From: Aequorivita sp. UBA3180
Lineage (GTDB): Bacteria; Bacteroidota; Bacteroidia; Flavobacteriales; Flavobacteriaceae
Length of the DNA: 64,000 bases
NCBI GenBank assembly: GCA_002364215.1
Contig: DEXQ01000003.1
Span: 167,572-231,571 of the forward strand
Direction: 5' to 3'
The translations under genes were made by a program, and so were the position numbers. The notes under the pieces are model-generated. The model had not been told where the DNA came from and made no database searches. It worked only from the letters and a program-made list of their open reading frames with translations. Positions 8,309 through 16,907 of this stretch are shown piece after piece (the stretch's first letter is position 1; each line of letters begins with the position of its first letter).

Positions 8309-8825
8309 GCTTCCCAAACTTGTTCTAACCGATATAGATGGCGTATGGACCGATGGCGGGATGTATTACGACCAAACCGGGAATGAGTTAAAAAAATTCC
8401 ATACCTACGACAGTGCCGGAATATTATTTTGCAGATTAAATAATATTCCCGTGGGCATTATTACCGGTGAAACTACTAAAATTGTTGAAAGAAGATCCCA
8501 AAAGCTCAAAGTAGATTTTCTTTATCAAGGGGAAAAGAACAAGCTGGAAACCGTTTTAAAACTCTGTAAGCAGCTGGATATTTCAATGGAAGATGTTGCG
8601 TACTTAGGGGACGATTTAAATGATATTGAACTTTTAAAAAACGTGGGTTTTTCCGGAGCCCCCATTTCTGCGCCCAATTATATTAAGGATTTGGTTCACA
8701 TCGTTCTTCAAAAAAAAGGCGGAGAAGGCGTATTTAGAGAGTTTGTTGAATTTATTTTGACTGAAAATAACAAAATGGATGAAACGATCCTGCTTTACCA
8801 AAATCTAAAAAACATCCAGCAATAA
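8289..8825 (+). CDS. KdsC-like HAD phosphatase, probably nonulosonate-9-phosphate phosphatase
   Basis: A 178-residue capless (C0) HAD phosphatase. LTDIDGVWTDG gives the nucleophile D15 and acid D17, TGE lies at 59-61, and YLGDDLNDIELL gives the metal-binding acids. KDO-8-phosphate phosphatases (KdsC) normally have TGR at the second motif. Here it is TGE, with a Lys 11 residues later (K72). From memory this Glu/Lys pair is the specificity pair described for the Bacteroides thetaiotaomicron KDN-9-phosphate phosphatase. The gene starts inside the end of the synthase gene, so the two are translationally coupled. Confidence 0.8.
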   Translation: MSKKINKLPKLVLTDIDGVWTDGGMYYDQTGNELKKFHTYDSAGILFCRLNNIPVGIITGETTKIVERRSQKLKVDFLYQGEKNKLETVLKLCKQLDISMEDVAYLGDDLNDIELLKNVGFSGAPISAPNYIKDLVHIVLQKKGGEGVFREFVEFILTENNKMDETILLYQNLKNIQQ

Positions 8826-8890
8826 TTTTTAAATACATTCTTACTAAAAGATTTTAGAAAGCGGACGTAAAAACTTAAAAGCAATATTTA

Positions 8891-10123
8891 ATGCAGGTTA
8901 CTTTATCAAAATTGCCATTAAATAAAGCAGGTTCCCTTTTCCTTCGGATGTCCGCAATGGGGTCCAAATTTCTGATTTTCACATATTTGTCAAAATATTT
9001 TAGCGAATCCGTCTATGGGGTTTATTCTCTTTTAGCAACTACAGTTACCATTGCCATATTTGTTTTGGGGTTTGATTTTTACAATTATGCTATTCGCGAT
9101 ATTTTGCTAAAGTCACAGGACAGAGCATCAAAAGTGGCTACTTCTTTTGTATTCTATGGATTTATATATTTAGTATTTATACTGTTGGGATATTTGCTTT
9201 TTGATCAAGTAGATTATCTTGCCGAATTTTCTACACTAATAATTTTTATCGCCATTTCAGAACATTTAAACCAAGAGATTTATCGGTTACTGCTGGCTTT
9301 TAAAAAAGTTTTGGTGGCAAACTGGTTTCTATTTTTACGTGTTGCAGGGTGGACAATTTGGGTTTTATTCCAAATAATCGTTTTGAAGAATGAAATCTCT
9401 TTGGAATATATCCTTTACACCTGGTTTTTATTTAACGTGGGCATATTGTTGGTTACTGCATTATGGTTCAATAAATCGATAAAAAAGCATATTTCAACAA
9501 TTCGAATAAAAAAAAGCTGGTTAAAGGAAGGGTTAAGAATCAGTTTGATTTTTTATGTCGCGACCCTGGCACTGAAAGCCATAGAATATTCAAACCGCTA
9601 TATAGTGGAAGGAGTTTTGGACGAAGCTTCTGCGGGAATTTTTTCCTTTTATTCAAACATTTCCATGGTCATCGGCATTTACATAAGTACCGTCGTGGTT
9701 TCATATGAGTTGCCAGATTTAATAGAAAGCTCTGCCAATGACTCCTTTGACGCAAAGTTGGTACGCTTCAAAAACCTGCTCATCCGCCATTCCGCAATTG
9801 CATTTTTAGCGGTAATGATTTTAATCTATCCCATACTTTTGTGGCAGGGAAAACCTTCTTTTGCACAGTATTGGCCATTGATAATATTATTGAATGCGGC
9901 AACGTTTTTAATGAACGTTTCCCTTTTGTACCACTCCTATCTCTATATTAAACATCAGGAAAAAAAATTGCTGCAGATTGTTTTGGTTTCCAGTGCAATA
10001 AATATAGCCGCCACCTTTGTATTCAGTTATTTTTTCGGAATAATAGGTGCCGGAATAGCGTTTTTAATCACAGGAATTGTAATCTTTGCACTGCGGAAAC
10101 GCGCTGTAAAAAAGAAGATATAA
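8891..10123 (+). CDS. Wzx-type polysaccharide flippase (MOP superfamily)
   Basis: A 410-residue integral membrane protein with about 12 hydrophobic segments spread over its length, including a C-terminal pair ending IAFLITGIVIFALRKR. It fits the polysaccharide biosynthesis/MOP family that flips undecaprenyl-linked repeat units to the periplasmic side. The N-terminal amphipathic stretch before the first helix is usual for the family. It abuts the next gene with no gap. Sequence in this family is poorly conserved, so the call rests on topology and context. Confidence 0.8.
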   Translation: MQVTLSKLPLNKAGSLFLRMSAMGSKFLIFTYLSKYFSESVYGVYSLLATTVTIAIFVLGFDFYNYAIRDILLKSQDRASKVATSFVFYGFIYLVFILLGYLLFDQVDYLAEFSTLIIFIAISEHLNQEIYRLLLAFKKVLVANWFLFLRVAGWTIWVLFQIIVLKNEISLEYILYTWFLFNVGILLVTALWFNKSIKKHISTIRIKKSWLKEGLRISLIFYVATLALKAIEYSNRYIVEGVLDEASAGIFSFYSNISMVIGIYISTVVVSYELPDLIESSANDSFDAKLVRFKNLLIRHSAIAFLAVMILIYPILLWQGKPSFAQYWPLIILLNAATFLMNVSLLYHSYLYIKHQEKKLLQIVLVSSAINIAATFVFSYFFGIIGAGIAFLITGIVIFALRKRAVKKKI

Positions 10124-11149
10124 ATGAAGAATTTATTTGTGGCCCTTGGGCAGCACCATGTTCAAAATTTTGAAAACCTAATTGAAAACAATTTGGTAGT
10201 GGAAGGTGAGCGAATTCTTCTTGCGGGTTCTGGCCTTATTTATGATGCCTTGAAATGGGACCGGGTCATAAAGGCAGAACAATCCTTCAACAACAATGCA
10301 GACTCGGCTTTTAGCCAAGTGGCGGCCATAAATTCTAAAATCCTTTCATACAAGAAAATGCTAAGCCATTTATCTTTTTTGAAGAACGAGCCCATTACAT
10401 TGTACGTTTGTTATATAGAAGATGTGTTGACAAATTATCTTTTTTTGAGCTTTGGAAAAAACACCCAAGCAGTTATTGTGGAGGATGGTACGCTAAACTA
10501 TTATGACCATTCCTTAAAAAACATATCAAGGTTAAAATTTCTGTTGAAGCAAACCATTGCGCAAACCCATGGCATCCCTTTTAAAAAATACAAAGGGCAT
10601 TCCTCCGGGGCTGAATATAAGCATGTTATTTCCCAGTTTTTAACACTGCCAAAACACGCTTTTGTTCAAAAAAACGCAAAGAAATTACCAATGGAGAAGG
10701 AAAGCTTGCCCAACTTTTCAAAATCCTTATATATAATAGGGCAAGAGTCCTACGGCACCCTGCTGGGACAGAAGTTTTTTGAAACGGCACTTGATGATTT
10801 TTTGGCACAATTGAAAAAACAACCGTTTTACAAAGAAATTGATACAGTATATTATAAGCCCCATAGAAACGGAAAACAATTGCCGGAAACATTTTTCAAA
10901 AGTGTTTTTTCAGACAAAGAAGTGGTTTTTCTGCTTACGGAACAAACCTCGGAAACGCTGTACTTTAAAGAATTGCATGCTCAACACATAGCGGGATTTG
11001 ATTCTAGTACACTTATAAATATATATGCAAAACTGGACGATCAAGAAAGAGAAAAGGTTTCCTTTTATGTAAATCCTTTGAAAAATGATGAACTGATCCC
11101 ACTTTTTAAGAATTTGGGGTTTCAGTTTTTAAATAAAGACAGGTTATAG
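10124..11149 (+). CDS. Putative sialyltransferase-like glycosyltransferase (CMP-nonulosonate transferase)
   Basis: The 341-residue soluble protein resembles the GT52/polysialyltransferase type of bacterial GT-B enzymes. It has E120-D121-G122 (the D/E-D/E-G catalytic motif) in VIVEDGTLNYY, YYKPH at 243-247 in the place of the HP motif that binds CMP, and a late Ser-Ser pair at 294-295 in FDSSTLINIYA. With CMP-nonulosonate genes 2-4 kb upstream it is the best candidate to transfer that acid onto the repeat unit. It begins directly after the flippase stop. Family membership is from motif recognition, not alignment. Confidence 0.6.
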   Translation: MKNLFVALGQHHVQNFENLIENNLVVEGERILLAGSGLIYDALKWDRVIKAEQSFNNNADSAFSQVAAINSKILSYKKMLSHLSFLKNEPITLYVCYIEDVLTNYLFLSFGKNTQAVIVEDGTLNYYDHSLKNISRLKFLLKQTIAQTHGIPFKKYKGHSSGAEYKHVISQFLTLPKHAFVQKNAKKLPMEKESLPNFSKSLYIIGQESYGTLLGQKFFETALDDFLAQLKKQPFYKEIDTVYYKPHRNGKQLPETFFKSVFSDKEVVFLLTEQTSETLYFKELHAQHIAGFDSSTLINIYAKLDDQEREKVSFYVNPLKNDELIPLFKNLGFQFLNKDRL

Positions 11150-11151
11150 TT

Positions 11152-12432
11152 ATGGGGCTTTTTATAAACTTGTTTTTTGCATTGCTTTTTGTACTCTTCA
11201 CATATTATTATGTAAAGAAAAGTTTTTTATTGTCCTTTTTATATGGGCTTGTTTTTTTTCAGGCGTTTAGTGTTATTCCATCACTTATCTATATTGAGCA
11301 GGGAATATATATTAACGAGCAGGGAAGGTTTAGTTTTTTTACGGGGGCTACCATACTATGTGTGCTCTATTTTATATTAACGTTCGTAATTATTGCTATG
11401 GCCTTTAAGTCTTTTAATAAAAAAAGGCTGCCTGTGTTCCAGTTTAGTTATAATGGTAGAAATGTGGAACTTCTTATAGTTATGGCAATGATAATTCTAC
11501 CGCTTGTTTTACTTCTTATAAATGCAGTCTTGTCACCTTTGCCAATTCTGGACTCTTCTGTTACTAGATTTACTTACTGGTCCACTTCCCGCTTTCCATT
11601 TTTAAATAGTCTTTTTGGGAACACAGCTATGTTTGTTCCCTTCGCCATTGGTTTGCTGTTTCCAAAATTTAAGAAGTTTTCTGTATTTATGCTTTTTGTT
11701 TTTTTTGGATATAATTTTATGATTGGCCAAAAATTTTCACCTATTCTACAAGGCTCCTATTCTTTTCTATTGCCTTTGGTGTTTTATTATAGGAATAACC
11801 TAAAAACTTATATAAAACGCGCCATAGTACCATTATTTATCGTGGGTGGTATTCTAACATCAATTATGTACACAATTACATATAATAAATATGAAGAGAC
11901 CAATCCTTTTGCCAACATAAAGATATATGATCCCAACGAAGCAATGCTTTATAGAATATTTGGACTCCAAGGGCATTTATTTTGGGGAGCAACTGATAGG
12001 TATGTGGTAGAAAGTGAAACACCAAAATCCTTCAATCCTGCAGATTTACTTTACGGTATGAAAGTAATGATGGAAGATTTTGCAAAAGACCGTAAGATGG
12101 TTATTAGTGCCAACGAAGAAGGGGGTTACAATTTTACCAATGCCTATCCAGGAATTCTTTTTAAAATTTTCCCAATATCAATTGGGTTGGTGTTTCATAC
12201 TTTTTTAACCATTGTTTTTCTCGCATTGATGGGATGGATTCTAAAAGAATTAATGACAAAGGGAGCAATGATACTTTCAGTTATTGCGTATCAGTTATTT
12301 AACTGGACAATTTATGCTTTTGTAATGGGATATTTTTATAAATTATATTTTACCGTATTCTTTCTCTTTTTATACGCTATGTATGTTTATCTAAGAAAAA
12401 AGAAAAATGAAGAACAACTTCAGAATATCTAA
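11152..12432 (+). CDS. Wzy-like oligosaccharide repeat-unit polymerase (multi-pass membrane protein)
   Basis: A 426-residue protein of about ten to twelve hydrophobic helices with one longer periplasmic-type loop between roughly residues 240 and 340, containing charged residues around TDRYVVESE. This is the layout of O-antigen polymerases of the oligosaccharide repeat-unit polymerase family. No catalytic motif is visible, as is normal for Wzy proteins. It starts 2 bp after the transferase gene, and its 3' end overlaps the next gene by 26 bp. Confidence 0.65.
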   Translation: MGLFINLFFALLFVLFTYYYVKKSFLLSFLYGLVFFQAFSVIPSLIYIEQGIYINEQGRFSFFTGATILCVLYFILTFVIIAMAFKSFNKKRLPVFQFSYNGRNVELLIVMAMIILPLVLLLINAVLSPLPILDSSVTRFTYWSTSRFPFLNSLFGNTAMFVPFAIGLLFPKFKKFSVFMLFVFFGYNFMIGQKFSPILQGSYSFLLPLVFYYRNNLKTYIKRAIVPLFIVGGILTSIMYTITYNKYEETNPFANIKIYDPNEAMLYRIFGLQGHLFWGATDRYVVESETPKSFNPADLLYGMKVMMEDFAKDRKMVISANEEGGYNFTNAYPGILFKIFPISIGLVFHTFLTIVFLALMGWILKELMTKGAMILSVIAYQLFNWTIYAFVMGYFYKLYFTVFFLFLYAMYVYLRKKKNEEQLQNI

Positions 12433-13642
12433 AAATAATATTGCTGAATACAGCTTTCTTGGATTTATTGGGGTTCTTCCCTTTGAGGATATTTATGGGT
12501 CAATTATGTTGGTCATTACCATGGTTTTTGCACTTTTTTTTAATTCCCAAAAAGAGTTTTTTAAAATATTAAAGGAGAATAAAGTATTATGGCTTTTAGT
12601 TGCTTATTATATTATTGCTGTAATTAGTCTTTTATACAGTCAGGATCTTCCTGAGAGTTTAAAAAAACTCTCAAAGCTTTTAGCTCTTGTTTTAATTCCC
12701 TTGATGTTTGTACTTCTTAACCCTAGTAAGAAATTGCTGAAGCTTGGAAAGAAAGTTTTTGTTTATGCAATGATTACATTTTCTATTTTTTCTCTTTTGA
12801 AATTAGGCTATAATTATATTGTTAATCATGACATAAGCCATTGGTATAATTTTGTTCAAGACTCCATGTACCATAAGTACATGCCAGAGGATGCAATGTA
12901 TTTGAATACTGCGCTAATTTTACTTTTATTTGGTGACTTTAAAAAGAATTTAAAACTCTTTATAGCAATCCTATTCTTAATTATCATAGTTCTATTCAGT
13001 GTGCGTCTCGGACTCTTTCTTTATTTGTTGATAGTTACAATCTATTTCTTTTTCAACATTAAATCATTATTAAACTTGAAAAGTCTTGTAATTGTTGTTT
13101 TAACCGTTACTGCATCATTGCTAATAGTGAGTCAAAGCCGGTATGCTAATGATAAGTTTTATGACACGCTCGAAAAAATTGGGCTTAAAACTGGAGATCA
13201 AGTATCGGAAATTGGTGCCAAATACCATAAAATGGGATTGCGGGAAAAAATTTGGTCTTCCAGCATAGAATTGATTGAAAAACGACCAATTTTGGGACAT
13301 GGTGCTGGAGTTGAAAAAAAGCCCCTAGCTGCAGTTAATAAAACAAAGGGTTATGATGATATTCCCCCCAATTATCATTCACATAACCAGTTTCTTTCAG
13401 TAATGCTTCAATACGGTGTTTTTGGAATCACTTGGCTACTCACTGTTTTTGCCTTTTTATTTTGGTTGACAGTAAAAAACAAAAACACAGTAGGAATTTT
13501 GATTGTGATAGTCATGCTCATTTCTATGATTACTGAAAGCTATCTCGAGTTGCAGCAAGGAGTTTTTTACTTTTGTGTTTTTATTTCTTTAGAAGCCTAT
13601 GATTCGAAATTGCGTCTGAAAAAAACTAAAACCATATCATAA
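12407..13642 (+). CDS. O-antigen ligase/polymerase family membrane protein (Wzy_C type)
   Basis: A 411-residue multi-pass protein. Near residue 320 it has the sequence NYHSHNQFLSVMLQYGVFG, matching the Wzy_C domain of WaaL ligases and related polymerases, where the (H/N)NxFL segment is typical. A preceding loop contains a GHGAG stretch, as in many family members. It overlaps the preceding polymerase-like gene by 26 bp in a different frame. Whether this one ligates or polymerises cannot be decided from sequence. Confidence 0.75.
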   Translation: MKNNFRISKNNIAEYSFLGFIGVLPFEDIYGSIMLVITMVFALFFNSQKEFFKILKENKVLWLLVAYYIIAVISLLYSQDLPESLKKLSKLLALVLIPLMFVLLNPSKKLLKLGKKVFVYAMITFSIFSLLKLGYNYIVNHDISHWYNFVQDSMYHKYMPEDAMYLNTALILLLFGDFKKNLKLFIAILFLIIIVLFSVRLGLFLYLLIVTIYFFFNIKSLLNLKSLVIVVLTVTASLLIVSQSRYANDKFYDTLEKIGLKTGDQVSEIGAKYHKMGLREKIWSSSIELIEKRPILGHGAGVEKKPLAAVNKTKGYDDIPPNYHSHNQFLSVMLQYGVFGITWLLTVFAFLFWLTVKNKNTVGILIVIVMLISMITESYLELQQGVFYFCVFISLEAYDSKLRLKKTKTIS

Positions 13643-15061
13643 ATGCTGTTCAATTCGTTAATATTTCTTTTTGCTTTTTTACCATTAGTTCTAGGATTCT
13701 ACTTTTTATTAAGAAAAGAATATAGAAACATTTTTCTTCTAATTGCCAGTCTCGCTTTTTACGCTTGGGGAGAAGCAGAATTGGTGGTAGTAATGATTTT
13801 TTCAATTTGTTTAAACTATGCTTTTGGAATTTTAATAAGTTCACAAGTCGTTCACAAGATTGGTTTAGGAAAAAAATGGAGATGGATATTTCTTGCTTTG
13901 GGTGTTGCTATAAACCTCAGTGTTTTAGTTTATTACAAATATTTTACTTTTATACTTAATAATTTACGTTCTCTTAATTTTGAATTCTCTTTCTCTGACG
14001 ATAATATTTTACTCCCTATTGGAATTTCTTTTTTCACATTTCAAAGTATATCTTACTTAATCGATGTTTATCGTCGAACGGTTCCAGCACAAAAGAACTT
14101 ATTGGATCTAGGTCTTTATATTTCGCTCTTCCCTCAATTAATTGCTGGGCCAATTGTTAGATATGAGGACATTTATAAAGAGATTCGCAGTCGTACAGTA
14201 ACACGTGAAGGCTTTTCATCAGGGATCCTGAAATTTATTCGAGGGCTTGCTAAAAAGGTAATCATCGCAAATAACGTAGGACTAATTGCTGATAAAGCTT
14301 TCGATATTCCAGTTGGAGAACTGGGAATGTTTACATCTTGGGTGGCAATAATTTGTTATGCACTTCAAATTTACTTTGATTTTTCTGGCTATTCGGATAT
14401 GGCAATTGGGTTAGGACGAATGTTTGGATTTAATATAAAAGAAAACTTTATGCATCCATATACAGCATCGTCTGTAAAGGAATTTTGGAGACGTTGGCAC
14501 ATCTCTCTATCCACTTGGTTTCGGGATTATCTATATATTCCATTGGGAGGTAGTAGAGGTTCTAAATTAAGAACATATATTAATTTAGTAATAGTGTTTT
14601 TTATAACCGGTTTATGGCATGGGGCTAGTTGGAATTTTGTTATTTGGGGGCTTTTTCATGGTTCTTTCTTATTAATTGAAAGAAGCTTTAAAATTAAATT
14701 ACCGTCCTATCTAAGATTTTTAAATCACATATACTTGTTGTTGGTTGTATTAATTGGATGGGTTTTATTTAGATCAGATACTTTAACATACGCTATTGAT
14801 TTTATTGGTCACCTTTTTGATTTTTCCATAGGAATAGATAATTATCCATTGGTGTATCTCAACTACTACACACTATTTATAATATTTTTGGGTATTCTAT
14901 TTTCAGCGCCAATTCGTAACAGATTAAAAAACAATATTTTCAAAATGAATTTTTTAAATAGCATAAGATTAACTTATTCAATTCACTTGTGTCTGTTCGT
15001 TTATACGATTTTTGAATTGGTTCAGTCCAATTATAATCCCTTTATATATTTTAGATTTTAG
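13643..15061 (+). CDS. MBOAT-family O-acyltransferase (AlgI-like)
   Basis: Moves an acyl (probably acetyl) group across the membrane to a periplasmic acceptor for polysaccharide O-acetylation. The 472-residue protein has about 11 helices, PIGISFFTFQSISYLID near residue 127, LFPQLIAGPIVRYED near 170, FWRRWHISLSTWFRDYLYIPLGG near 280, and the catalytic His H326 in GLWHGASW. These are AlgI/DltB hallmarks. It begins directly after the ligase-like gene and is followed 8 bp later by an AlgJ-like gene, its usual partner. Confidence 0.9.
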   Translation: MLFNSLIFLFAFLPLVLGFYFLLRKEYRNIFLLIASLAFYAWGEAELVVVMIFSICLNYAFGILISSQVVHKIGLGKKWRWIFLALGVAINLSVLVYYKYFTFILNNLRSLNFEFSFSDDNILLPIGISFFTFQSISYLIDVYRRTVPAQKNLLDLGLYISLFPQLIAGPIVRYEDIYKEIRSRTVTREGFSSGILKFIRGLAKKVIIANNVGLIADKAFDIPVGELGMFTSWVAIICYALQIYFDFSGYSDMAIGLGRMFGFNIKENFMHPYTASSVKEFWRRWHISLSTWFRDYLYIPLGGSRGSKLRTYINLVIVFFITGLWHGASWNFVIWGLFHGSFLLIERSFKIKLPSYLRFLNHIYLLLVVLIGWVLFRSDTLTYAIDFIGHLFDFSIGIDNYPLVYLNYYTLFIIFLGILFSAPIRNRLKNNIFKMNFLNSIRLTYSIHLCLFVYTIFELVQSNYNPFIYFRF

Positions 15062-15069
15062 ACGTTACT

Positions 15070-16773
15070 ATGAAAAGATTATTTAAAATAGTATTCTTTT
15101 TTATTTTTCTCTCTTTAGGGGCATATGCTATTTGGACTCTTTTAGAGAAAAAACCAGCTCCTCTCACAGTATTAATTCATGCTCACTATGCCTTTTCTGA
15201 TAGGGTTCAGTTGTTTTACGCTTTTGAAGGTGATTCAACTTTTATAGAACGTAGGTCCATTAATTACAAGCTAACCGGAAGTAATAATGAACAAGAAATT
15301 AAGTTCATATTACCTTTATCTGATAGAAAGCTTAGTGGATTCCGTTTAGACGTAAGTAATAACCATAACCAAAAACCAATTTATATTTCTTCTATATCCT
15401 TTAAGGGCTCAAAAAATAAAGTTGATATTGAGAAGGGTATACAATACATATTTCGAACTAATGAATTTGTTAAATTTGAAGATGAAAAATTAGTAACAAA
15501 CCCTATTAATGGAAAATATGATCCATTTATAATTTATACAGGAGATTTAGAAAAAGTTAATGGACTCCTTACAATTCAAAGCCAGCTTATCTATAATCTT
15601 TTTACTTCTGTTCTTATTTTTATTTTCAGCGTATTCCTTTACTACCTTTTATTCAATTTTACACTTACAATCACGAAAGTGAGTATTCCAAGTTTTTCTT
15701 TGATTGTTATTTTTGTGCTTATTCTTGCTATTCCATTCATTTTGAATAATTTTAAAAAGAATGAAACAGTTTCAAATATGGAGAACAGAAAATTAAAGGA
15801 AAAACCAGAATTCCAATTTTCAAAAGACTATTTCATCAATTATGAGGAGTACTATAATGATAATTTTATTTTTCGAAATAAATTAATAGGCGCCCATACC
15901 TTATTAAAGTCAAATGTATTTCGTGCCTCTCCATTTCCGGACAAAGTTCTTTTCGGAAAAGATAAATTTCTTTTCAATAACACTCCAGAAGCTTTTGTAA
16001 GTTATTCAAAAATTAATCTTCTCCCTTCAGATAGTTTAGCTGTGGTAGTGAAAACACTTACAGAAAGAAAACAGAAATTGAACGAAAAAAACATTAAATA
16101 TTATTTTGGATTTTTTCCAAATAAGCACACGATTTATAGCGAGAATCTACCCTATTCTATGAAAATTCAAATTCAAGATACGACCTCCTTGGCAAATCAG
16201 CTAAAAACAGCTCTAGCTAAAAGGGATTTTGATTTTTTTAATCCAACAGAAGCACTTTTAAAAAGTAAGAACAATCATCTTCTTTATTTAAAACTTGATA
16301 CTCACTGGAATAATGAAGGTGCTTATATAGCCTATAAATCATTTTTTGATTATTATAAAGATTTGAACATAACACCGTTGCCGAGAAGTGAATTTAGCAT
16401 TAGGTATGTAACTCAAACATTTGGTGATTTAACTAAAATGATGGGAACAAAAAAAATCTATGGTTATGATGAAAGCAGACCATTATTCGAGGTACTGAAT
16501 AAAGAAAATGCTTTTAAAAGACTTGATGTTGAAGACCTTCCCCGCTTAACAATACATACTCTTAACGAGAGTGTCGATAATAAACAAAGAGTCCTATTTT
16601 TTGGAGATTCTTTTAGTGATAACATTGTTGGTTTCTTCTCGCTTCATTTTAATGAAGTTATTTATTTGCGCGACTCATACAATCAAGAAATGGTTGACAG
16701 ATTAGATCCTGATGTTATCATTGAAATTCCGGTTGAGCGCTTTTTATATAAACATTTTCCTAAATTTAATTGA
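15070..16773 (+). CDS. AlgJ/AlgX-like SGNH-type acetyltransferase, periplasmic, membrane-anchored
   Basis: A 567-residue protein with an N-terminal membrane segment (about residues 5-25) and a second pair of hydrophobic segments around 175-235, followed by a large soluble domain. This domain carries D410-T411-H412-W413 (the DxHW motif) and G512-D513-S514 in FFGDSFSDN, the split SGNH catalytic elements of AlgJ/AlgX/DHHW proteins. It would accept acetyl groups from the AlgI-like partner just upstream and place them on the exported glycan. The extra mid-protein membrane segments are longer than in classic AlgJ. Confidence 0.8.
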   Translation: MKRLFKIVFFFIFLSLGAYAIWTLLEKKPAPLTVLIHAHYAFSDRVQLFYAFEGDSTFIERRSINYKLTGSNNEQEIKFILPLSDRKLSGFRLDVSNNHNQKPIYISSISFKGSKNKVDIEKGIQYIFRTNEFVKFEDEKLVTNPINGKYDPFIIYTGDLEKVNGLLTIQSQLIYNLFTSVLIFIFSVFLYYLLFNFTLTITKVSIPSFSLIVIFVLILAIPFILNNFKKNETVSNMENRKLKEKPEFQFSKDYFINYEEYYNDNFIFRNKLIGAHTLLKSNVFRASPFPDKVLFGKDKFLFNNTPEAFVSYSKINLLPSDSLAVVVKTLTERKQKLNEKNIKYYFGFFPNKHTIYSENLPYSMKIQIQDTTSLANQLKTALAKRDFDFFNPTEALLKSKNNHLLYLKLDTHWNNEGAYIAYKSFFDYYKDLNITPLPRSEFSIRYVTQTFGDLTKMMGTKKIYGYDESRPLFEVLNKENAFKRLDVEDLPRLTIHTLNESVDNKQRVLFFGDSFSDNIVGFFSLHFNEVIYLRDSYNQEMVDRLDPDVIIEIPVERFLYKHFPKFN

Positions 16774-16865
16774 ATGAATTGGGAGATTAATACTGGTTAA
16801 TTTTCGCTTCACATTTATCGAGAACTTAAAAAATCGCCATCTCAATATTTTAAGTTTGTTTTTTT

Positions 16866-16874
16866 TACTTTTGC
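16866..16874 (+). promoter_or_regulatory. Possible -7 box (TACTTTTGC) before the GT4 gene
   Basis: TACTTTTGC matches TAnnTTTGC and lies 33 bp before the TTG start at 16908, within the 134-bp gap after the AlgJ-like gene. No clear -33 TTTG at 17-21 bp is visible, so promoter activity is uncertain. A promoter here would divide the polysaccharide locus into two transcription units. Confidence 0.4.
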
Positions 16875-16907
16875 GGAATTATTCTAAATCTTAAACATCT
16901 ATACATT

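Noticed and set aside
8289..8825. KDO-8-phosphate phosphatase (kdsC)
   Set aside because: The second motif is TGE rather than TGR, and the gene is coupled to a NeuB-type synthase, so a nonulosonate role fits better.
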